From contig NZ_CP073159.1 of assembly GCF_023035815.1 (NCBI RefSeq), positions 496,001-560,000 on the forward strand: a DNA stretch of 64,000 nt, in the 5' to 3' direction. This document shows, piece by piece, positions 38,952-48,141 of the stretch. The notes beneath the pieces are model-generated. The model did no database searches. It was not told the origin of the DNA and saw only the letters and a program-made list of their open reading frames with translations. The stretch comes from Borrelia parkeri (GTDB lineage Bacteria; Spirochaetota; Spirochaetia; Borreliales; Borreliaceae). The first letter of the stretch is position 1, and the number at the start of each line of letters is the position of its first letter. A program made the translations under genes and the position numbers.

Positions 38952-39500
38952 TTAATTTTTGCTTTGTGCAACTTTAACTTTTGCAGTTCTTAATACTCGA
39001 TTATTGTAGCAGTATCCTTTTTGGTATACTTCTACGATTTCAGGGATTTTAACCCCTTCTTTTTCTTCTATGCTTATTGCTTCATGTTGACTTGGATCAA
39101 AGGTTTCTCCTAGTTTGCCAAACTTTTTTAGATTATATTTTTTGTCAAAGCTTGAGAGCATTTCACTTTCAATCATACTAATTCCTGATAATAGAGTATC
39201 AAAATCCCTTGATTGTTTTGATGAATCTATTGCTCTTTCTAAATTATCAAGAAAATTAATTATATCTTTCATTATGTTTTCGTTTGCGAATTTAATAAAA
39301 TTTTCTTTATCTTTTTCAAGTCTTTTTCTAAAGTTTTCAAATTCTGCTTGTTTCCTTAAATACAAATCTTTTAGATTTGAAATTTCATTTTCTAATTCAG
39401 TGACTTTGCTTTCCATGCTAGGACTGTTTTCATTTTGTAGTATGTCATTTTTTTTTTCTTTGATTTTTTCAGGTTCTTCACATTGTTCCTTTTCTCCCAC
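38952..39500 (-). CDS. grpE: Nucleotide exchange factor GrpE
   Basis: Releases ADP from DnaK. It has 182 residues: an acidic, Glu/Lys-rich N-terminus, a long paired helix ([15 protein letters not shown]) and the C-terminal beta domain with [26 protein letters not shown]. Start codon GTG with AAAGGAGG 5-8 bases upstream. First gene of the grpE-dnaK-dnaJ-rlmB operon. Confidence 0.96.
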   Translation of the reverse strand: MGEKEQCEEPEKIKEKKNDILQNENSPSMESKVTELENEISNLKDLYLRKQAEFENFRKRLEKDKENFIKFANENIMKDIINFLDNLERAIDSSKQSRDFDTLLSGISMIESEMLSSFDKKYNLKKFGKLGETFDPSQHEAISIEEKEGVKIPEIVEVYQKGYCYNNRVLRTAKVKVAQSKN

Positions 39501-39521
39501 TTTAGCCTCCTTTTATAAAGC

Positions 39522-39550
39522 ATTTTATCTTTAAAGAAAATATTTTACAA
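39522..39550 (-). promoter_or_regulatory. Promoter for the grpE-dnaK-dnaJ-rlmB operon
   Basis: On the minus strand TTGTAA (39545-39550) and TAAAAT (39522-39527) are separated by 17 bases. Transcription would start near 39515, giving a short leader before the grpE site. Just upstream of the -35 lies a palindromic TTTCTTAAAGAAA. No CIRCE element (TTAGCACTC-N9-GAGTGCTAA) is present, and no hrcA gene is nearby. Confidence 0.6.
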
Positions 39551-39614
39551 ATTTTTTCTTTAAGAAATTTTTTGTGAATTTGGTTCGTTTTAATTATCTT
39601 TAAAAGAGTAGATT

Positions 39615-39641
39615 TTGACTATTAAGCCATAATAGTATAAT
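39615..39641 (+). promoter_or_regulatory. Possible promoter for the nadE region
   Basis: TTGACT at 39615-39620 and TATAAT at 39636-39641, with a 15-base spacer that is shorter than ideal. It points toward the broken gene at 39755 and nadE. Confidence 0.4.
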
Positions 39642-39754
39642 ATTGATACATATTTTGAGTTTAGTAAATTCTTATGTGTACTTTTTTGTCAAAATAAAAA
39701 AAATACATTGGTTATTTTTTTGTTTAAAGTTATATCTAAAGATTTGTTTTGAAT

Positions 39755-40098
39755 ATGTTTAAGGGTTTTTATGATTTTGTGTGGTTTTGGAGTAAACTTT
39801 TCATCAGGTTTTGAAATTTCTCTCTCGGATTACATTTTTAAGATATTACTTATAGTTAATATAGCAAGTTACTGTGCTCATATAGAGCAATATCAGGATT
39901 TGGAAGTGCTTTACAGGATATATAAGCGGTGGCTTTTTAATATTGGGATTTTTTTGTAATCAGTTTGGCTTTCAGGAGCCTGGAACAAATGATGAGATTA
40001 AAAAACTGTTAAGTGTGGATCAGCATTTTCTTGTAATTTTTTCTGTTATTGCTTATTATTTACTTTGTGAAAATATGTATAGCGCAGACAAAATGTAG
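39755..40098 (+). pseudogene. Frameshifted small membrane protein gene upstream of nadE
   Basis: The coding sense appears to pass through all three frames: MFKGFYDFVWFWSKLFIR from 39755 to about 39810, then EISLSDYIFKILLIVNIA through WLFNIG to about 39948, then FFCNQFGFQEPG to a stop at 40096-40098. The second switch is at a run of seven T (39949-39955) and the first near a TTTT. Each piece has hydrophobic, protein-like composition, and the last piece runs into nadE as a coupled gene would. The middle frame alone could give a 62-residue protein from 39771. I consider a decayed gene the best reading; a sequencing error at the T-run is possible. Confidence 0.5.
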
Positions 40099-41617
40099 AC
40101 TTTTTAAGTTTAAGCATATTTTGGGTGTGTTTAAGAAAAATTATGAGTATGCTCTTCAAAATAAAGTTGATATTTTAGTTTTTCCTTTTATTTTTGTTGG
40201 GGGCATTGAGTATGAGAATTTGTTGCATAGAGCAGAATTTTTGAAAAAAATTCTTGATGGCCTTGATTTTATAAAAGGTCAGGTTGATGATAGACTTTGT
40301 GTTGTATTTGGACATTATAGTTTTTATGAGGGCAAAATATTAGATTGCGTATCAGTGGTAAATGATCATCAGTTTGTTTTGACAACTAGAGAAGTTAATA
40401 AGCCAGTCTTATTTAATTATAAGGGTCAAAGTATTGCTGTCTTGAATTTGGACGATGATCTTTTGTTTCAAGGGTTTGAGGACAAATTTAATGGGTCTTT
40501 CAGTCAAGCTGACTATATTTTAGTTCCATCAAAGTCTTATTTTACTGGCGAGAAGAATAACTTAAGGCTTAAATTTTTTAAAGAAATAGCTATGAGAAAT
40601 AATTTGGAAGTTGTTTATGCCAATTTATGTGGTGTTTATGGCTCTACTGTATTTGATGGCCTGAGTTTTTTTATTAATGAGTACGGAAAAATAAAACAGG
40701 CTAAGGAATTTGAAGACGATATTTTATTTAATGAAGGATTTCATGATTTAGAACTTGACTGTGAGTCTAAAATTTTTGATAAACTTATTGAGGCATTGAT
40801 AAGTAGTTTAAGAGAATATGTTGATCTCTCTGGTTTTGATAAAGTTCATTTAGGTGTTTCTGGAGGCATTGATTCTGCTGTTGTTGCTTATATTGCATGT
40901 GCTGCTTTAGGGGCTCATAGAGTTGTTGGTATTTCTATGCCTAGTCGGTTTTCATCAAAGGGATCTGTTTTTGATGCAAAAGAACTTGCTATGGAATTGG
41001 GATTTAAATTGATTGATATGCCTATTGAGGGTATGTTTCAATCTGTTTTAGAGTTTTTTAATGGGTATTTTAATACAAAGGGTGTTACTGAAGAAAATCT
41101 GCAAGCCAGGCTTCGGGGGCTTTTTTTAATGTCTTATAGTAATGCAAACAAGTCTTTGCTTTTAAATACTGGAAATAAAAGTGAAATTGCTGTTGGTTAT
41201 TGCACCCTTTATGGTGATTCTTGTGGTGGAATTGCTTTGATTGGCGATTTATTTAAACGAGATGTTTATAATCTTGCAAAATATATTAATTTAAAAGAAG
41301 GTAGATCAATTATTTCTGTTAATATTCTTTCAAAAGAACCTTCTGCTGAATTGAGACCTGATCAAAAAGACAGTGATTCTCTTCCCAAATATGAAATTCT
41401 TGATGAAATATTAAGTCGATATTTGCTTGAAAATGAACCTTTGGAGTTGCTTTATGAAACTTTTGGAAAAGAAGTGGTTGCAAAGGTGTTAGATCTGTAT
41501 TCTAGTAGTGAGTATAAAAGAAGGCAAGGTTCTATGATAGTTAAAGTTTCTAGGAAAGCTTTTGGTGATGATATTTTACTTCCTATTTCAAAAGTTGCGT
41601 TGACTGAGGATGAATAG
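40067..41617 (+). CDS. nadE: NAD+ synthetase with a degenerate glutaminase domain
   Basis: Amidates deamido-NAD to NAD+. About 516 residues: an N-terminal nitrilase-like domain (1-250) and a C-terminal ATP pyrophosphatase synthetase domain with LGVSGGIDSAVV near 265-276, TGNKSEIAVGYCTLYGD and SAELRPDQKDSDSLP. In the N-terminal domain the catalytic Glu of the family motif FPE is Phe here (LVFPFIFVGGIEYENL) and no catalytic Cys is found at the usual ICEDLW position (VLNLDDDLL). So ammonia is the likely nitrogen donor. I use the GTG at 40067, which gives the family-like start MKICIAQTKCRL; a TTG at 40049 is further upstream. No good ribosome site. Overlaps the next gene by 8 bases. Confidence 0.9.
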   Translation: MKICIAQTKCRLFKFKHILGVFKKNYEYALQNKVDILVFPFIFVGGIEYENLLHRAEFLKKILDGLDFIKGQVDDRLCVVFGHYSFYEGKILDCVSVVNDHQFVLTTREVNKPVLFNYKGQSIAVLNLDDDLLFQGFEDKFNGSFSQADYILVPSKSYFTGEKNNLRLKFFKEIAMRNNLEVVYANLCGVYGSTVFDGLSFFINEYGKIKQAKEFEDDILFNEGFHDLELDCESKIFDKLIEALISSLREYVDLSGFDKVHLGVSGGIDSAVVAYIACAALGAHRVVGISMPSRFSSKGSVFDAKELAMELGFKLIDMPIEGMFQSVLEFFNGYFNTKGVTEENLQARLRGLFLMSYSNANKSLLLNTGNKSEIAVGYCTLYGDSCGGIALIGDLFKRDVYNLAKYINLKEGRSIISVNILSKEPSAELRPDQKDSDSLPKYEILDEILSRYLLENEPLELLYETFGKEVVAKVLDLYSSSEYKRRQGSMIVKVSRKAFGDDILLPISKVALTEDE

Positions 41618-43193
41618 TAATAATGTTATTAGTATATTAAATGAATTTAGTTTAAAATTAGAAGATATTTTCTTGCTTATCAATACTTATTCTTATGAAC
41701 TTTATAAAGAAACCCCTAGGTATTTTTATGATGATATTACAAATTGTCTTGAGTTAACTTTAGAGATTGTTAATAAGTTTCAGGGAGAGTTTGAAGGTTC
41801 TCAAGACTTAAGCTTAGGTAAATTTCTGATTAGAAGCATGAAATGTGATTTGGTTTCTTATCTGTATTTATCTTTGGAATTAATAGATAATTCTATGCAT
41901 TATAGTGGGCTTAGAGATGCTGGTATTGCTTTTTTTAAGGCAATTGCTTATAAGATCTCTTCGATAATATCTTATATAGAAATTGAGCTTGAAAATGTGT
42001 TTCTCTCTTCTTCTCTTGCAAGTAGACAAGCTTTAAATAAAGATGGACATAAGATATTGATTTTTTCATGTGATAGTATTTATAGTAAAAGACTTACAGA
42101 TTATTTAATTTTAAGAGACTATATTGTTGTATCTGCAGATGCTGTTGACTTGTTCAATCAGTTACTCTGTAATGATTTTTATGATTTAATTATTCTTGAT
42201 TTAAATTCGGATGAAGATATACAGTTGATTTTAAACTTGCTTAAGAATATTAAAAGTAATAGTCTTTATGAGATGATTCCTGTTATTGTTATTTCTCAAA
42301 TCAGTGAAAAAGATATTATTCAGATTTTTATTGAAGAGCAAGTTGATGATTATTTTTTAAAAAGTTTAGATTTTTTGGTACTTGATATTAGGATAAGTAG
42401 TTTTATTGAAAAGAAAAAGATTATAGAGCAGGGACAAAAATATTTAGATCTTGTACTTCGTGGTAGAAAATATTTTGAGAGTGAACTAATAGAAGCTGGA
42501 AATTATATTGAGAATTTATTGCCCAAGAAGATGCAAAACGAATTTTTTAATTCTAATTGGATTTTTGTTCCATCAAAAAGAATCGGAGGAGATTTTTTTA
42601 ATTATTATTTTGTTAATGATGATAATCTAATAATTTATTTGATAGATATTTCAGGTCACGGGATAGGTTCTGCACTTTTATCTCTTAGTGTTTCAAGTGT
42701 TATTAATTCTTATATCATGAATAATAATGATATAAGTCCCTCTGAAGTTTTAAGTTATGTTAACAGTTATTTTGTTAAGTTTAAAAGTGATATGTTTATT
42801 ACATTATGGTATGGTGTTTTAAATGTAAAAACAAGACATCTAAGGTTTGCATCAGCAGGAGCACCGCCTGCTGTTGTTTTAAGTGCTAAGGATAATGTCT
42901 ATCTTCAGACAAGAGGAGCAATCCTTGGGATTGAAGAGATGTATTCTTGTGAGGAGAATGAATGTATATTGAGTAAATTTTCACACCTTTTACTTTTTAG
43001 TGATGGTGTTTATGAGGTTGAAAATGAGCAAGATGTAATAATGGCTATTGATGATTTTTATAAAATATTGCAAGACAATACATATGATTTAGATGATTTT
43101 ATTTTAGTACGTCTTTATAAGAAGATGTTAAATTTATCAAGATATAATGCGTTTAGAGATGATTTTTCTATTTTGGAATTTATTTTTAATTAA
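41610..43193 (+). CDS. Receiver-domain protein with PP2C/SpoIIE-type phosphatase
   Basis: A 527-residue cytoplasmic protein. Residues 1-140 are helical with no recognised motif. Residues 147-265 look like a two-component receiver domain, with the phospho-acceptor candidate Asp197 (LIILDLN), Ser at 229 (VIVISQ) and Lys251. Residues 300-527 form a PPM/SpoIIE (RsbU-like) phosphatase: IGGDFFNYY (Asp328), DISGHGIGSALLS, FSDGVYEVEN and RDDFSILEF. Such proteins dephosphorylate Ser/Thr of anti-sigma antagonists or similar partners; the target is unknown. Coupled to nadE by an 8-base overlap. Confidence 0.82.
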   Translation: MNSNNVISILNEFSLKLEDIFLLINTYSYELYKETPRYFYDDITNCLELTLEIVNKFQGEFEGSQDLSLGKFLIRSMKCDLVSYLYLSLELIDNSMHYSGLRDAGIAFFKAIAYKISSIISYIEIELENVFLSSSLASRQALNKDGHKILIFSCDSIYSKRLTDYLILRDYIVVSADAVDLFNQLLCNDFYDLIILDLNSDEDIQLILNLLKNIKSNSLYEMIPVIVISQISEKDIIQIFIEEQVDDYFLKSLDFLVLDIRISSFIEKKKIIEQGQKYLDLVLRGRKYFESELIEAGNYIENLLPKKMQNEFFNSNWIFVPSKRIGGDFFNYYFVNDDNLIIYLIDISGHGIGSALLSLSVSSVINSYIMNNNDISPSEVLSYVNSYFVKFKSDMFITLWYGVLNVKTRHLRFASAGAPPAVVLSAKDNVYLQTRGAILGIEEMYSCEENECILSKFSHLLLFSDGVYEVENEQDVIMAIDDFYKILQDNTYDLDDFILVRLYKKMLNLSRYNAFRDDFSILEFIFN

Positions 43194-43318
43194 TGGGTAA
43201 ACTTTTAAAGTTTTGTGACTTTTAAATTTAATAGCTTAAACTTTTACATATGTGAAAAGCTGCCTTAAAAAATTTTTATTAGTTATTCAAGAATGTTGGA
43301 GCATTTGTTTTTAGTTTC

Positions 43319-43753
43319 TTATTTCTTTACATTTTTTTTAGATGTTTGTTTGTCTTGTGTTATGTTTGAGCTGTTAATAGATTTTAATAGTTTGTTTAGT
43401 GTCCAAGTTGAAAACTTGATATAAAGTTTTTTTATAGGATTTTTTGTATTTCTAAGTAGTACTTTTAGAGATTCTATATTCATTATAGTTATTATTTCTT
43501 TTAAAATTTTTGATAAGTTGTTAAAAATCTTAGATCCAACTTTGTGTCCTTCCATGATGAAGTTTTGAAGAATTATTTGATCTTTTTTTTGTAATCTTCT
43601 CATGTATAATTTTAGTATTCTTTCTTGTGAATTCATTATTTCTGCATTTATTTGTTCTTGTTTTTTTGATAATTTTTTTGATTCAATAATAGGTTTCTTG
43701 GGAAGAGATTTATATGGATTTGTCCCTGGGATATAGTTTTTTGGAATCTTCAT
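43319..43753 (-). CDS. Hypothetical basic protein
   Basis: A 144-residue protein, Lys-rich and helical, with no signal peptide or membrane segment. The N-terminus is Pro-rich (KNYIPGTNPYKSLPKKP). I do not recognise it. The ATG at 43753 is 10 bases after AGGAGT. It diverges from the next gene. Confidence 0.6.
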   Translation of the reverse strand: MKIPKNYIPGTNPYKSLPKKPIIESKKLSKKQEQINAEIMNSQERILKLYMRRLQKKDQIILQNFIMEGHKVGSKIFNNLSKILKEIITIMNIESLKVLLRNTKNPIKKLYIKFSTWTLNKLLKSINSSNITQDKQTSKKNVKK

Positions 43754-43870
43754 TTATTTTTTTACTCCTATTTATATTGACTGTACATACTTCTATTAAG
43801 TTTATTAAGTTTTTTGCTTTTATACAACTGATGTTGATATTTTAATTCTTTATTATTAATATTTAATGAT

Positions 43871-45679
43871 ATGAATAAATATTGCGGTTTAAGTTTTTTT
43901 TACTTGTTAATTGGTATTCTATTTTTATTTTTGATTGTTTTTATTCAGTTTAGAGATTTAAGTTTAAATGTATTTTTATTAAAGGATTTAAAATTATTAG
44001 TTAATAATAAGGTTGAAGATAGTCAGTATGTTTTAGATAGTCTTACTCTTAGTATAAGGGGTATTAAGATAAATTTATCTAAAACCAAACCGATTATCAT
44101 TCCTGCAAATGGGCTTCATCTTTATCCCATTTCTTATAAGGTTCAGGATAATGCAATACATGTTTATTTTGAAAATAATATTTTATTACTATTTTCATTT
44201 GATTCAAATGATAATTTTAATGTTAGTTCAAATCTTTCTAAAAAACTACTAATTAGTTATGAAATTGAGAGTGATTATAAAGTTTTATTTGATGAAAATA
44301 TTATTATTAAGGGTACAGATGGTCATTTTGAGGTTGCTTTGGGAAAACATAGTCAAATGAATGAGAGAGAAATTTCAGTTAGTCCTCAAGAAGTTTTTCA
44401 GATCGGAAATTTGGTTGAAGAATCTCAGACTCCAGATGAATTGATCTCTAAAAAACCTTCTAGGGATATTCCTCTAGACATAAATTCACCGGTTGTGTAT
44501 TCATTAATTAAGAAGGTAGATAAAAATTTTTTTGACTCAGCATTGCTTGAATTTAGAAATAAAGCCTATGATGCATGGAGTCATAAGTCAAACTTTAGTG
44601 TTGAAAAGGGTGGATGGCGTAGAGGTAATGTATATTCTTTTGATGAGGATATATTTATTTATCTTTTAGCTGAGTCTTTGACAAGACCTAATTATGAAGC
44701 TACTTTTTTAAATCTTAAGTCTTTAATTGACCTTAATGAAGATCATTTAACATATTTAAGTGCAAGTTATTATGTTAATGCAGAAAGACTTGGTAAATTT
44801 TTTCGATATTTATCTGTAAATAAAACTTTTATTAATTCGCTTGAGTCGGATAAGCTTTTAAGATATTTAAAAGAAGATGCATATCTTTTGGAGAAAATTT
44901 TTTTATCTGAAAATATTTCCATTTTAAATGGTGCATTAGATATTTTAAGGAAACCGGAAGTAATATTGACTTCTGGATTTAGTTTAACCCAGGCTTATAA
45001 TGTGCTTTCTAATTATATTATATTCTTGCAATTTGATAATGATAGTTTTGTTCTTGGGAGACTTAGGGAAGAGTTAACTAAATTTGTATCTACTTTATTT
45101 TCTGTAACTAGTCATGGAGAAGCGTATGTTTCTGATAATAAGAATGACTTGTCTTGGGATTTTGAATATACACTTAAGATTGCCGGCTTACTTAAAAGAC
45201 TTGCTTTCCAATTAGGTGATGATTTAATTTTGGAATTTGCTTTTAATGCTATTTATTATTCTTTACTTAAACCTGATATAGAGAAGATTCCTTATGAAAA
45301 TTATTATGCTGATATTGTTGATAATGATTATATTCCAAAATTTAGTTTATTTCCAAATCTTGGGATTGGACATTGGATATATGGTTCATCAAAGATTGTA
45401 AATTTTAATTTTTCTAATGCGTTTTATTCTATTGATTTTAATCGTAATTTAAATTCCCCTGGGTATTTCTTTTTTAAAGGTATTTCAAATCCTACCTTGG
45501 TTAGGTTTAGGAATATTAATTGGTTTACAGATCCTCGGTTTTACATATATTCTGATGGATGGAGATATTATTCGGATAATAAGACATTGGTTTTAAAAAT
45601 AACACCTAAGAAGTCAGATGATATGAAAATTCTCTTAAGATTTGACGATGTAAAGGTACTTAAGGATATTGATGAGTAA
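43871..45679 (+). CDS. Membrane-anchored protein of unknown function, 602 residues
   Basis: One N-terminal membrane helix (about 7-27) and then a large extracytoplasmic part: a beta-rich region (30-190) and a helical region from about 200 (FRNKAYDAWSHKSNF, KGGWRRGNVYSFDEDIF). No catalytic motif is clear to me. The last 8 bases overlap coaX, so it is probably co-expressed with it, but the coupling may be only positional. Confidence 0.72.
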   Translation: MNKYCGLSFFYLLIGILFLFLIVFIQFRDLSLNVFLLKDLKLLVNNKVEDSQYVLDSLTLSIRGIKINLSKTKPIIIPANGLHLYPISYKVQDNAIHVYFENNILLLFSFDSNDNFNVSSNLSKKLLISYEIESDYKVLFDENIIIKGTDGHFEVALGKHSQMNEREISVSPQEVFQIGNLVEESQTPDELISKKPSRDIPLDINSPVVYSLIKKVDKNFFDSALLEFRNKAYDAWSHKSNFSVEKGGWRRGNVYSFDEDIFIYLLAESLTRPNYEATFLNLKSLIDLNEDHLTYLSASYYVNAERLGKFFRYLSVNKTFINSLESDKLLRYLKEDAYLLEKIFLSENISILNGALDILRKPEVILTSGFSLTQAYNVLSNYIIFLQFDNDSFVLGRLREELTKFVSTLFSVTSHGEAYVSDNKNDLSWDFEYTLKIAGLLKRLAFQLGDDLILEFAFNAIYYSLLKPDIEKIPYENYYADIVDNDYIPKFSLFPNLGIGHWIYGSSKIVNFNFSNAFYSIDFNRNLNSPGYFFFKGISNPTLVRFRNINWFTDPRFYIYSDGWRYYSDNKTLVLKITPKKSDDMKILLRFDDVKVLKDIDE

Positions 45680-46457
45680 ATTTGTTGCTGCAGTTCAGTT
45701 AATCATTGATATTGGAAACACCAGTATATCTTTTGCGTTATATGGACTGGATAAAATGCAGATATTTTGTAAGCTTAGCACAAAACGTGATTTGAGTTTT
45801 AAGGAGCTTTATGAGTTTCTTAAATTTAAATTTGACTTCAAGGTTGATCAAGTTTTTGTAAGTAGTGTTGTGCCAGTTATTGATAAAGTACTAATTAATG
45901 CAATTGTTGCTCTTTATAAGGTAAAACCTTTATTCATTAGATTTGATTTAAATTATGACTTAAGTTTTAATCTTTATAATACCAATCGATTTGTATTAGG
46001 GTCAGATGTTTTTGCAAATCTTGTTGGGGCTATTGAGTATTATAATATTAATGATGCTTTAGTAGTAGATCTTGGAACAGCTTGTACTATTTTTGCGATT
46101 AGCAGAAAGGAAGGCATACTTGGTGGTCTGATTAATGGTGGGCCTTGCACAAGTTTGAATGCATTAATTGAAAATGCATATCTTTTAACGGATTTTGATC
46201 TTGCAGTACCAAAGAAATTGCTAGGCTTATCAACTGTTGATAGTGTAAATAGTGGTGTGATTTATCAGTATAAATATTTAATAGAAGGTGTTTATCATGA
46301 GCTTATGCGTAATTATGATAGGAATTTTAAATTGATAATTACAGGTGGAAATTCTTATTTGGTTTTACCTTTAATAAGTTTAGATTTTGTATCAAATTTG
46401 TATTTAACCCTTGAAGGCATTAGGATTTTGGGCAATGCTTTTAAAGTTGTTTATTAA
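45672..46457 (+). CDS. coaX: Type III pantothenate kinase
   Basis: First enzyme of coenzyme A synthesis (pantothenate to 4-phosphopantothenate). It has 261 residues of ASKHA fold: phosphate-1 motif DIGNTSISFALY near residue 14, GSDVFANLVGAIEYY and the phosphate-2 motif DLGTACTIFAI with GGLINGGP after it. I use the ATG at 45672; it lies inside the end of the previous gene. Confidence 0.92.
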   Translation: MSKFVAAVQLIIDIGNTSISFALYGLDKMQIFCKLSTKRDLSFKELYEFLKFKFDFKVDQVFVSSVVPVIDKVLINAIVALYKVKPLFIRFDLNYDLSFNLYNTNRFVLGSDVFANLVGAIEYYNINDALVVDLGTACTIFAISRKEGILGGLINGGPCTSLNALIENAYLLTDFDLAVPKKLLGLSTVDSVNSGVIYQYKYLIEGVYHELMRNYDRNFKLIITGGNSYLVLPLISLDFVSNLYLTLEGIRILGNAFKVVY

Positions 46458-46670
46458 TGTTTTTCTTGATAAAAATTTTTGTGCTGTAATTATTAAATAC
46501 TATTGTACCGTAAGATAAATTTAATTTTTTTTGCTAAATAAATTTAGAAATTCTTTTGTGTTTTGAATTTTATATTTTATTATCACTGAATTTATTTTCA
46601 TTTTTTCTTTAGGTAAAACTTCCTTGAGTAATTAGTTAAATAACATTTACTTGAAATTAAAATGTTTGCT

Positions 46671-46705
46671 CTTATTTAAATTTTCTGAAATTTAAATAAG
46701 TTTTT
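46671..46705 (+). terminator. Terminator after coaX
   Basis: CTTATTTAAATTT and AAATTTAAATAAG form a perfect 13-bp stem around TCTG, followed by five T. It lies between two convergent genes and could stop transcription coming from coaX. It is A/T-only in most of the stem, so it is weak for a bacterial terminator. Confidence 0.6.
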
Positions 46706-46734
46706 GCAGTATTAATATTTTTAATGCCTAGTAT

Positions 46735-47541
46735 TTAAAGTTTGAAAATATTTGTAAATAGTTCTTCTTTATTAAATTCTCTGTTTATTCCAAACCGGGT
46801 TAAAGAAAAATCATATTTTACAGGATCATCTTTATTCTCTTTTGCAAAATGTTTTGTTACTTCTATTGCTCTTTTAATACTTACATTTTTTTTGTTTTTG
46901 AGATTAAATAGTTTTGATGAGATATTTGTCATGTGAGTATCCATTGGAACTATTAAATTTGATGGGCTAAATTTATTCCAAATTCCTAAGTCAACATCAT
47001 CTTTTCTTATCATCCATCTTAAGAATAGAAATAGTCTTTTACAGGCACTTCCTCTTGAAGGTTTTGGAAGTATTATGCCAAATGAGTGCCCATTGATATT
47101 TTCCATTTGTGTTATTAGATCCTCTAGGCTTGATATGAAATTTTTATTTTTTTTGTAAATGTTATGAAGTAAATTTTCAATTGTTAAGTATTTTTCTTTT
47201 ACTTTCTTAACGGACATTAATAGTCTTACAATATCTTTTGTTTTGAAAAATCTATAAGTAAAATCTTTGTATATTGTATCTAATTCTTCTTTTTTAAGTA
47301 TTTTAAGTGTTTCTGCAGGTTTATTTCCAAGAGGTTTTAAAACAGACTCAATTGCTGTTAATATTCTCTCAACTCTTCCTAGTGCGAGTGATGAGCTAAT
47401 AAGACCTGCCAGTTCGATGTCTTCTTTTTCTGTATATTTGTATAAAAATTCTAGTGGATCTGGATGAACAAATTCGCGTTTATTGTATTTATTGTATATC
47501 CATTCTAATATATCTAATATAGTATCCTTATTTTTTTGCAT
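46735..47541 (-). CDS. DUF2400/TIGR02757 family protein
   Basis: A 268-residue cytoplasmic protein of a family with no established function; its fold is thought to relate to helix-hairpin-helix DNA glycosylases, and I cannot confirm this. Family signatures are visible: HPDPLEFLY, then ELAGLISSSLALGRVERI, RLFLFLRWMIRKDDVDLGIW, VPMDTHM and DDPVKYDFSLTRFGI. The start overlaps the end of the preceding gene by 14 bases, so the two are probably translated together. Confidence 0.85.
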   Translation of the reverse strand: MQKNKDTILDILEWIYNKYNKREFVHPDPLEFLYKYTEKEDIELAGLISSSLALGRVERILTAIESVLKPLGNKPAETLKILKKEELDTIYKDFTYRFFKTKDIVRLLMSVKKVKEKYLTIENLLHNIYKKNKNFISSLEDLITQMENINGHSFGIILPKPSRGSACKRLFLFLRWMIRKDDVDLGIWNKFSPSNLIVPMDTHMTNISSKLFNLKNKKNVSIKRAIEVTKHFAKENKDDPVKYDFSLTRFGINREFNKEELFTNIFKL

Positions 47542-48139
47542 TGTCAGATTCTAATAGTCCAAGCAATATTTTCTTTAACTTTTTGTCATAAAACTTATCT
47601 TTGGCCCATTTGCCCGTAAGATCGTATATTGTTGGAGCAGATCCTCTTTGCACTAGATAAAATCTAGGATCAACCATATTGGATTTTATGTTTTGTCTTG
47701 AAGCATAAGCTTTTAAATGTTGAATGTGAGCTCTTATTCCTTCTTTAATATTAGAAAAAGAATTTCCCTTTGTAAAATTGTCAGTAGCTCCTATACCTGA
47801 GAAGTTGTGTTGCTCTTTAGAGACGATACCATTGAATTTTAAAATTCCCGTTTCAAGTAGCATTTGAGCATAGGCAATATCATAATTTATTCCTTCAATT
47901 ATGGCCTCATCTATATAAGTTTGTGCAATTGTTTTAACATATTCCGCTTCAAGGTAAGGATTCATTTTCAATGTATATTTTACAAGATCTTCTACTTGAC
48001 TTATTCCTTTACTTAGTAAAAAGGGAATGTATTTTTCTTTTTGTATTTCAGTGTTTATTTCAATTATTTCTTCAATGCAGTAACTCTTTACTGTTAGTAA
48101 TGTCAAATATATTGTTAACAGTATAAATTTTTTTTGCAT
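47528..48139 (-). CDS. Secreted N-acetylglucosaminidase (GH73-like)
   Basis: A 203-residue peptidoglycan hydrolase. Residues 1-21 form a signal peptide (KKFILLTIYLTLLTVKSYC). The glucosaminidase signature AYAQMLLETGILKFNG has the catalytic Glu near residue 96, and NFSGIGAT follows. It cleaves between GlcNAc and MurNAc in the cell wall. The gene is 2 bases after the preceding gene and overlaps the next. Confidence 0.82.
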   Translation of the reverse strand: MQKKFILLTIYLTLLTVKSYCIEEIIEINTEIQKEKYIPFLLSKGISQVEDLVKYTLKMNPYLEAEYVKTIAQTYIDEAIIEGINYDIAYAQMLLETGILKFNGIVSKEQHNFSGIGATDNFTKGNSFSNIKEGIRAHIQHLKAYASRQNIKSNMVDPRFYLVQRGSAPTIYDLTGKWAKDKFYDKKLKKILLGLLESDNAKK

Positions 48140-48141
48140 TT

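Noticed and set aside
39115..39534. 139-residue plus-strand open frame across grpE
   Set aside because: Antisense shadow of grpE; the grpE protein is a clear family match.
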